A DNA stretch of 64,000 nucleotides from Lachnospiraceae bacterium (GTDB lineage Bacteria; Bacillota; Clostridia; Lachnospirales; Lachnospiraceae). Of the stretch, positions 58,634-64,000 are shown piece after piece. The notes under the pieces are model-generated. The model was not told the origin of the DNA. It saw only the letters and a program-made list of their open reading frames with translations, and made no database searches. The position numbers and the translations under genes were made by a program. The stretch spans positions 1 through 64,000 of the forward strand of contig JAFUKH010000017.1 of NCBI GenBank assembly GCA_017467845.1. Direction: 5' to 3'. How positions within the stretch are numbered: position 1 is the first letter of the stretch; every line of letters begins with the position of its first letter.

Positions 58634-59562
58634 TAGTATATAATCCGAATCGCCTGCTTCTTACAGGTGATTTTTAAGTTGTCGGTCTGGCCGATGACTT
58701 CACCGTCGGTGTGTACCCAAAGTGGGATGGAGGCCTGGATGGTCATGTTGCAACCGGTGTAGCCGTAGATGCCCTTGAACAGGTAGTGCTTTCCGAAGAA
58801 AGCAGTCGGTAGTGCAAAGAGAATCAATAGTCTGGAGATGCCTGCAGCTGTGCAGACGTCCATGATACCATCACAATAGTTTGCCTTAGGGCAGAAATTG
58901 AAACCGCCGCCTTCATAGCGGTGATTCATTGCGGCTAAGAAGATAAAGTCTTCCAATTCAACTTCCTGTTTGTCATCCAGAAGTACCTTACAGGTACTGG
59001 AAGGAGCAGTAAACAAATTTTTTACTGCAATTCCCAGATATGCCAGCTTACCTAAACCTATCTTATTTAAGGCACGTTTAAATGCGGAACGGTTGACCTC
59101 TTCACAAACTGCAGCGTCAAAGCCGATACCGCAGCTGACAGCAAATCGTCTGATGGTGCCGTCGGAGAGGGTTGCTTCTCCAAGATCCATGGTATGTAAG
59201 CGACCGCTTGTAAAAATCTGACGAAATGCGGAAGCAGGATCCTTGGAAATGCCTAAGTCTCTTGCAAGGTCATTGCTGGAGCCGGTAGGTACGTACCCGA
59301 TGGTAACATAGCGGAAGTCAGAGATTCCCTGAAGTGCCTCGTTGAAGGTACCGTCGCCACCGAAGAAAATCAGATTCACCGGATTGTCCGGGCCTGCATC
59401 CTTGGTAATTTCTGAGGCAAGTCTTGCGACGTCGCCCATTTTCTTTGAAAAATGGGCAGTATATTTGATATCTTGCTCCGCCAGACAGGGAACAATTAAA
59501 TCCTCCCAAAGCCTGATTCCTTTTCCGGAGCGGGATGCCGGATTAACGATAATATGGTACAT
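58633..59562 (-). CDS. Diacylglycerol kinase family lipid kinase
   Basis: 309 residues. YHIIVNPASRSGKG, the FFGGDGTFNEA catalytic loop, and PTGSSNDLARDL match the DgkB/YegS/BmrU family, which phosphorylates diacylglycerol, sphingosine-like or other lipids at the membrane face. A second domain of beta strands follows (about 140 onward). AGGAG lies before the ATG on the minus strand. Confidence 0.93.
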   Translation of the reverse strand: MYHIIVNPASRSGKGIRLWEDLIVPCLAEQDIKYTAHFSKKMGDVARLASEITKDAGPDNPVNLIFFGGDGTFNEALQGISDFRYVTIGYVPTGSSNDLARDLGISKDPASAFRQIFTSGRLHTMDLGEATLSDGTIRRFAVSCGIGFDAAVCEEVNRSAFKRALNKIGLGKLAYLGIAVKNLFTAPSSTCKVLLDDKQEVELEDFIFLAAMNHRYEGGGFNFCPKANYCDGIMDVCTAAGISRLLILFALPTAFFGKHYLFKGIYGYTGCNMTIQASIPLWVHTDGEVIGQTDNLKITCKKQAIRIIY

Positions 59563-59630
59563 TACAAAAAACTCCTTGGTTCAAAAGTCCTATTTTGCTT
59601 TTTCATCATTATAAAACATCCAACTTCTTC

Positions 59631-59765
59631 TTGCAATCTCCAAATCTTGTGTTATAATGGTGATAATTTAACGTGGTAACGTGTCAAACTCTTCGGGACC
59701 AATGCATGAGCAAAAGTAAAGTAGTGTAGCTACGTTTTGCGAATGGTTCTGAAGTGTTGGAAAAT
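59631..59765 (+). promoter_or_regulatory. glyA promoter and long leader hairpin
   Basis: TTGCAA (59631-59636), 16 bases, TGT-TATAAT (TATAAT 59653-59658). The leader then folds: AACTCTTCGGGACCAATG (59687-59704) against GAATGGTTCTGAAGTGTT (59741-59758) with wobble pairs, and inner GCAAAA/TTTTGC. I see no THF, ZTP or glycine riboswitch signature. Confidence 0.6.
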
Positions 59766-59787
59766 TTTAAATTCGGGAGGAATAGAT

Positions 59788-61026
59788 ATGTATTCATTGG
59801 AAGACGTAAAGTTAGTGGATCCTGAAATCGCCCAGGCGATTGTGGATGAGCAGAACAGACAGAACAGTCACATTGAGCTGATTGCTTCTGAGAATTGGGT
59901 AAGTAAGGCGGTTATGGCTGCTATGGGTAGCCCACTTACCAATAAATATGCGGAGGGTTATCCGGGAAAGAGGTACTATGGCGGATGCCAGTGTGTAGAC
60001 GTTGTAGAGAATCTTGCAATTGAAAGAGCAAAAGAGTTATTCGGATGCGATTATGCCAATGTTCAGCCACACTCAGGCGCACAGGCAAATCTTGCAGTTC
60101 AGTTTGCAGTATGTAAGCCCGGTGATACTATCATGGGTATGAACCTTGATCACGGCGGACATTTAACTCACGGTTCACCGGTTAATATCTCCGGTAAGTA
60201 TTTCAAAATCGTTCCTTACGGTGTAAACGATGAAGGCTTCATTGATTATGATGAGATGGAGAGAATCGCAGTAGAATGCCAGCCTAAGATGATTATCGCA
60301 GGTGCTTCTGCTTACGCTCGTACTATTGATTTCAAGAGATGCCGTGAAATCGCAGATAAGGTTGGCGCAGTTCTTATGGTAGATATGGCTCACATCGCTG
60401 GTCTTGTAGCTGCAGGTGTTCATCCAAGCCCTATTCCTTACGCTGATGTAGTTACTACTACTACTCACAAGACTCTTCGTGGACCTAGAGGCGGTCTTAT
60501 CCTTTGCAATAAGGAAGCTGCTGACAAGTTCAATTTCAACAAGGCTATCTTCCCGGGCATTCAGGGTGGTCCTTTAATGCACGTAATCGCTGCAAAGGCT
60601 GTTTGCTTCAAGGAAGCGTTATCTGATGATTTCAAGACCTATCAGCAGAATGTTGCAGCAAATGCACAGGCTCTTGCTAAGGGACTTATGGACAGAGGCA
60701 TCAAGATTGTTTCCGGTGGTACTGATAACCACTTAATGTTAGTAGATTTAACCAATTTCGGTTTAACCGGTAAGGCAGTAGAGAAGCTTTTAGATGAAGC
60801 TCACATTACTGCAAATAAGAATACTATTCCTAACGATCCTCAGAGCCCATTCGTAACCAGCGGTGTTCGTCTCGGAACCCCTGCGGTTACCTCTCGCGGT
60901 ATGAACACCGAGGATATGGACCAGATTGCAGAAGCTATCGCACTTGTAATTAAGGGCGGCGAAGAGAAGGTAGCAGAAGCTAGAGCTATCGTTCAGAAGC
61001 TGACTGATAAGTACCCATTAGTTTAA
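59788..61026 (+). CDS. glyA: Serine hydroxymethyltransferase
   Basis: Converts serine and tetrahydrofolate to glycine and 5,10-methylene-THF with PLP. 412 residues. [11 protein letters not shown] at the N terminus, [14 protein letters not shown], the PLP lysine in [16 protein letters not shown] and HNTIPNDP-type loop ([12 protein letters not shown]) are present. Start ATG after GGGAGGAATAGAT. Monocistronic, with its own promoter and terminators. Confidence 0.97.
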   Translation: MYSLEDVKLVDPEIAQAIVDEQNRQNSHIELIASENWVSKAVMAAMGSPLTNKYAEGYPGKRYYGGCQCVDVVENLAIERAKELFGCDYANVQPHSGAQANLAVQFAVCKPGDTIMGMNLDHGGHLTHGSPVNISGKYFKIVPYGVNDEGFIDYDEMERIAVECQPKMIIAGASAYARTIDFKRCREIADKVGAVLMVDMAHIAGLVAAGVHPSPIPYADVVTTTTHKTLRGPRGGLILCNKEAADKFNFNKAIFPGIQGGPLMHVIAAKAVCFKEALSDDFKTYQQNVAANAQALAKGLMDRGIKIVSGGTDNHLMLVDLTNFGLTGKAVEKLLDEAHITANKNTIPNDPQSPFVTSGVRLGTPAVTSRGMNTEDMDQIAEAIALVIKGGEEKVAEARAIVQKLTDKYPLV

Positions 61027-61046
61027 TCTGTAAGTGAAAAATTATA

Positions 61047-61158
61047 ATACCCTCCAAGAGTGACTTGCCACTGCATCGGAACTCTTGGAGGGTATTGGTA
61101 ATTTTGAACGAACTAATCAGGCAGATGTCTTTCTGACGAAAACATCTGTCTTTCTTTT
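61047..61158 (+). terminator. Two terminator hairpins after glyA
   Basis: ATACCCTCCAAGAGT (61047-61061) pairs perfectly over 15 bp with ACTCTTGGAGGGTAT (61081-61095), followed by TGGTAATTTT. A second stem, CAGATGT (61122-61128) with ACATCTG (61142-61148), is followed by TCTTTCTTTT. Confidence 0.75.
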
Positions 61159-61181
61159 GGAGAATTTTGTATATTTTGCCC

Positions 61182-61210
61182 TTGCATTCGACAATTTAGT
61201 GTGCTAAACT
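61182..61210 (+). promoter_or_regulatory. Promoter of the ACT-hom operon
   Basis: TTGCAT (61182-61187), 17 bases, TGC-TAAACT (TAAACT 61205-61210). Confidence 0.55.
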
Positions 61211-61268
61211 ATCTTTCAACGGCACACAAGTGTCCGTTTCAGAAAAACAAATGAGCGGAAAAGAGAAG

Positions 61269-61709
61269 ATGGAAAAGTCGAAATACTATGTTGTGACCAA
61301 GAAAGCCATACCGGAAGTGCTTTTAAAGGTCGTGGAAGCCAAAGAGCTTCTGGAATCAGAGAAAGTGGAAACCATACAGGACGCGGTTGATGCCGTTGGA
61401 ATCAGCCGGTCCTCATTTTATAAATATAAAGATGATATTTTCCAGTTTCGGGACAATTCTCAGGGAACAACCATTACCCTGACGTTCCGGATGGATGATG
61501 AGCCGGGGCTTTTATCGGATGTACTTAAGACAATCGCCGAGGCTCATGCAAATATTCTGACAATCCATCAGAGTATTCCCATTAACGGAATAGCATCTCT
61601 CAGCATCAGTATTCAGATTCTGCAGAATACCACGGATGTGTCCAAGATGATTGAGGAAATGGAAAATAAAAAAGGTGTTCATCACGTAAAAATACTGGCA
61701 AAGGAGTAA
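61269..61709 (+). CDS. ACT domain protein (PheB-like, UPF0735)
   Basis: 146 residues. An N-terminal helix-turn-helix-like part (TIQDAVDAVGISRSSFYKYKD) and a C-terminal ACT domain (ITLTFRMDDEPGLLSDVLKTIAEA). ACT domains bind amino acids. The next gene encodes homoserine dehydrogenase without its own ACT domain, so this protein may sense threonine or another product and regulate the pathway or the operon. The ATG at 61269 is chosen by homology; its ribosome site is weak. Confidence 0.88.
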   Translation: MEKSKYYVVTKKAIPEVLLKVVEAKELLESEKVETIQDAVDAVGISRSSFYKYKDDIFQFRDNSQGTTITLTFRMDDEPGLLSDVLKTIAEAHANILTIHQSIPINGIASLSISIQILQNTTDVSKMIEEMENKKGVHHVKILAKE

Positions 61710-61711
61710 AA

Positions 61712-61759
61712 ACGAAATCAGAGATTTCGTTACGAATTTGAGCAAAAGCTCAAAGTTCG
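61712..61759 (+). repeat. Two-hairpin intercistronic element (ACT gene/hom)
   Basis: ACGAAATC/GATTTCGT, then CGAATTTGAGC with GCTCAAAGTTCG, followed by GAGAAAGGAG. The second hairpin and following purines match the element after argC. Confidence 0.6.
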
Positions 61760-61774
61760 GAGAAAGGAGATTAT

Positions 61775-62983
61775 ATGGTCGGAGTAGCAGTTTTAGGATA
61801 CGGTACAGTAGGTAGCGGAGTTGTAGAGGTAATCGAACAGAATAATGATGTAGTTAGTGCGAGAGCAGGTGAGAAACTTTATGTAAAACATATTTTGGAT
61901 CTTCGTGAGTTCCCGGGTGACCCATATGAGAATAAAGTAGTACATGACTTTAATATTATATTAGAGGATGAGGATGTACAGATTATTTGTGAGACCATGG
62001 GTGGTGTGAAGCCGGCATATGATTTCACCAAGGCAGCACTTTTAAAGGGCAAGAGCGTATGTACCTCCAATAAGGAGCTGGTTGCAAACCACGGACCTGA
62101 GCTTCTTGCAATCGCAAAGGAAAAGAATTGTAACTACATGTTCGAAGCAAGTGTAGGTGGCGGTATTCCGATTATCAGAACCATCAACAATGCACTTACC
62201 GCAGAGAAGATTGAGGGTATTACCGGTATCTTAAACGGTACTACCAATTACATATTAACTAAGATGGACAAAGAGGGTGCGGATTTCGCAGAGGTTCTTG
62301 CCAAGGCGCAGGAGCTGGGATACGCAGAGCGTAATCCGGAAGCTGACGTGGAGGGCTACGATGCTTGCCGTAAGATTGCAATTCTTTCCTCACTTATGAC
62401 CGGTAAGAATGTAAAGTATGAGAACATCTACACAGAGGGTATCACCAAGATTACCGCAGATGATTTTGTATATGCCAAGGCAGCGGGTATGGCAGTGAAG
62501 ATTTTCGGTATGAGTAAGAACACCGAGAATGGAACCCTTGCAATGGTAGCACCTTTCATGATTTCTGCAGATTATCCTTTATATATGGTAAATGATGTAT
62601 TTAACGGTGTGTTCGTTCGCAGCAATATGCTTGGTGATTCTATGTACTACGGACGAGGCGCAGGAAAGCTTCCTACCGCAAGTGCTGTAGTTGGTGATGT
62701 GGTAGAATGTGCCAGAAATCTTGGCAACAATGTACCGGTATTCTGGGATGCAGAGGAGGCAAAGCTTGCGGACATTTCTGAAGTGTCCAGAAGCTACTTC
62801 GTACGTGCGAAGGCTGAGGCAAAGGCTGATGTGCTTGCAGCATTCCCGGGCGGTGAAGAGGTTGTTATCGAAGGCAGAAATGATTTCGGCTACTTTACTT
62901 TAGAAATGAAGGAAAAGGATTTTGCTGAGAAGTATGCTGCGTTAGGCGATAAAGTATTTATGAGAATTCGTGTAGAAAAATAA
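61775..62983 (+). CDS. hom: Homoserine dehydrogenase
   Basis: NAD(P)H reduction of aspartate semialdehyde to homoserine, for threonine and methionine. 402 residues. VAVLGYGTVGSGVVEVI is the Rossmann loop; EASVGGGIPIIRTI, ILNGTTNYILTKM and PEADVEGYDACRKIAIL hold the catalytic residues. It lacks the C-terminal ACT domain of longer forms; a separate ACT gene precedes it. AAAGGAG before ATG. Confidence 0.96.
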   Translation: MVGVAVLGYGTVGSGVVEVIEQNNDVVSARAGEKLYVKHILDLREFPGDPYENKVVHDFNIILEDEDVQIICETMGGVKPAYDFTKAALLKGKSVCTSNKELVANHGPELLAIAKEKNCNYMFEASVGGGIPIIRTINNALTAEKIEGITGILNGTTNYILTKMDKEGADFAEVLAKAQELGYAERNPEADVEGYDACRKIAILSSLMTGKNVKYENIYTEGITKITADDFVYAKAAGMAVKIFGMSKNTENGTLAMVAPFMISADYPLYMVNDVFNGVFVRSNMLGDSMYYGRGAGKLPTASAVVGDVVECARNLGNNVPVFWDAEEAKLADISEVSRSYFVRAKAEAKADVLAAFPGGEEVVIEGRNDFGYFTLEMKEKDFAEKYAALGDKVFMRIRVEK

Positions 62984-63003
62984 TCGGTTGAGGAGTTTTT
63001 GTT

Positions 63004-64000
63004 ATGAAATACGTAGTAGTGTTAGGAGATGGTATGGCAGATGAGCCTATCGAGGCCCTGGGGAATAAGACCCCACTGGCTTATGCCAATACTCCGAATA
63101 TGGATAGATTAAGTAAGCTGTCAGAGGTTGGTATGGTACATACCATTCCTGATGGAATGAAGCCGGGTTCCGATACTGCGAACCTTTCTGTAATGGGCTA
63201 CGACCCGAAGGTGTATTATTCCGGTCGCTCACCATTGGAAGCACTGAGCATCGGTGTTCCAATGAAAGATACCGATATCGCTCTCAGATGTAATATTGTT
63301 ACCCTTTCAGAGGAAGACGTACCTTTTGAAGACTTGACGATTATCGATCACAGTTCTTCCGAGATTAGCACAGAGGATTGTGCAGTTCTCTTAGAAGAGG
63401 TTGCAAAGGTGCTTGCAAATGAGACCTATCAGTTCTATGTAGGAACCAGCTACCGTCACTGTCTTATTTGGGATAAGGGGCAGGTGGTAGAGCTGACACC
63501 ACCTCACGATGTGCTGGGACAGACCATCGGCCAGTATTTACCGGAAGATGTGGTTCTCCGCGAAATGATGAAGAAGAGTTACGAAATTCTGAAAAATCAT
63601 CCCCTTAATATAGAAAGAAAGAAGCAGGGACTGAATCCTGCCAACTGCTGTTGGTTCTGGGGAGCAGGAACCAAACCGCTTTTATCTTCCTTTGAAGAGA
63701 AGACCGGTAAAAAGGGTATGATGGTATCTGCGGTAGATTTGCTTAAGGGCATCGCCGTGGGAGCAAGCATGGGTGTTGCAGAGGTTCCCGGTGCAAACGG
63801 TGGTTTGCATACCAATTATGCGGGAAAAGTGGATGCTGCAGTGAAGGCTTTGCTTGACGAGGAGTATGATTTTGCATATATTCATGTAGAGGCACCTGAT
63901 GAAATGGGGCATCAGGGCAGCGTGGAGCGTAAGGTACAGGCAATTGAGTATCTGGATGAGAAGGTTATCGGACCTGTGGTAGAAAGATTAGAGGCAGCAG
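63004..64000 (+). CDS. ApgM-like phosphomutase, possible homoserine kinase analogue (3' truncated)
   Basis: 332 codons visible, open at the window end. Alkaline-phosphatase superfamily, archaeal-type cofactor-independent phosphoglycerate mutase group: VVVLGDGMADEP, NTPNMDRLSKL, the Ser in MKPGSDTANLSVMGYDP and IHVEAPDEMGHQG. Members beside hom or thrC have been predicted to replace homoserine kinase; the place 20 bases after hom fits that. A true phosphoglycerate mutase remains possible. Confidence 0.85.
   Translation, partial: MKYVVVLGDGMADEPIEALGNKTPLAYANTPNMDRLSKLSEVGMVHTIPDGMKPGSDTANLSVMGYDPKVYYSGRSPLEALSIGVPMKDTDIALRCNIVTLSEEDVPFEDLTIIDHSSSEISTEDCAVLLEEVAKVLANETYQFYVGTSYRHCLIWDKGQVVELTPPHDVLGQTIGQYLPEDVVLREMMKKSYEILKNHPLNIERKKQGLNPANCCWFWGAGTKPLLSSFEEKTGKKGMMVSAVDLLKGIAVGASMGVAEVPGANGGLHTNYAGKVDAAVKALLDEEYDFAYIHVEAPDEMGHQGSVERKVQAIEYLDEKVIGPVVERLEAA

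Noticed and set aside
61230-61268. Upstream start codons for the ACT-domain gene
   Set aside because: A GTG at 61230 and an ATG at 61251 are in frame but lack ribosome sites and would add a tail not usual in the family.

Overview
The window looks like a chromosome segment of a spore-forming, Gram-positive, anaerobic Clostridia species, most likely Lachnospiraceae. The evidence is SpoVAD and SpoVAE-type sporulation genes, strong AAGGAGG ribosome sites, sigma-A-type promoters, DUF5721/DUF1653-type proteins and large c-di-GMP-type membrane proteins. Both ends are cut inside genes: an rRNA methyltransferase at the left and an ApgM-like phosphomutase at the right.

Layout. 1-9.3 kb: translation and housekeeping genes (rsmF-like, trpS), spoVAD and spoVAE separated by ridA, a shikimate-kinase-like gene and a DMT transporter, then DegV and a LacI regulator. 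9.4-12.6 kb: a MATE pump next to an AAC(3)-type acetyltransferase, an orphan LytTR regulator and DUF1294. 12.7-19.2 kb: divergent arginine biosynthesis (argG against argC-GNAT-argJ-argB-argD) with an ARG-box match. 19.3-27.1 kb: a solute-binding protein, a small DMT, then a competence-flavoured cluster comEA, two-component system, GerMN lipoprotein (interrupted by an amber codon) and comEC. 27.3-38.3 kb: GH79-like glycosidase, KtrAB-like potassium uptake, a frameshifted MerR-TipAS regulator, holA, an ECF sigma factor with a membrane partner, and a dual-sensor GGDEF/EAL protein.

38.4-49.1 kb is an AT-rich accessory region bracketed by two related MerR regulators whose promoters carry the same CTGCAC-N5-GTGCAG operator. 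It encodes a lipid-anchored polymorphic toxin with a WHH-like HNH nuclease tail, a probable immunity protein, a four-gene MacB/LolCDE-like (type VII) ABC cassette, a 790-residue protein of unknown function and small membrane or coiled-coil proteins. I rank this as one of the two best candidates for an undescribed system.

49.1-52.9 kb holds zinc-ribbon genes, a PD-(D/E)XK transposase-family gene and the second top candidate. This is an rtcB RNA-ligase operon with its own promoter, a 49-codon leader ORF containing four Tyr codons, and an intrinsic terminator 30 nt before rtcB. A possible antiterminator strand overlaps the leader stop codon. A hairpin-locked XRE gene follows, then a tRNA-Tyr(GTA) with an odd D arm. 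The arrangement reads like an attenuation circuit in which uncharged or damaged tRNA-Tyr would raise RNA-ligase expression; this is inference.

53-64 kb: a DUF1016 nuclease-like gene with a repeated palindrome, a strongly promoted roughly 320-nt non-coding RNA ending in a perfect terminator, then housekeeping genes (DUF1653, sfsA, mutY, GT2, diacylglycerol kinase, glyA) and a threonine-pathway group (ACT protein, hom, ApgM-like). Imperfect long palindromes and a recurring two-hairpin element sit between many genes. All calls come from reading the sequence; no database search was run.
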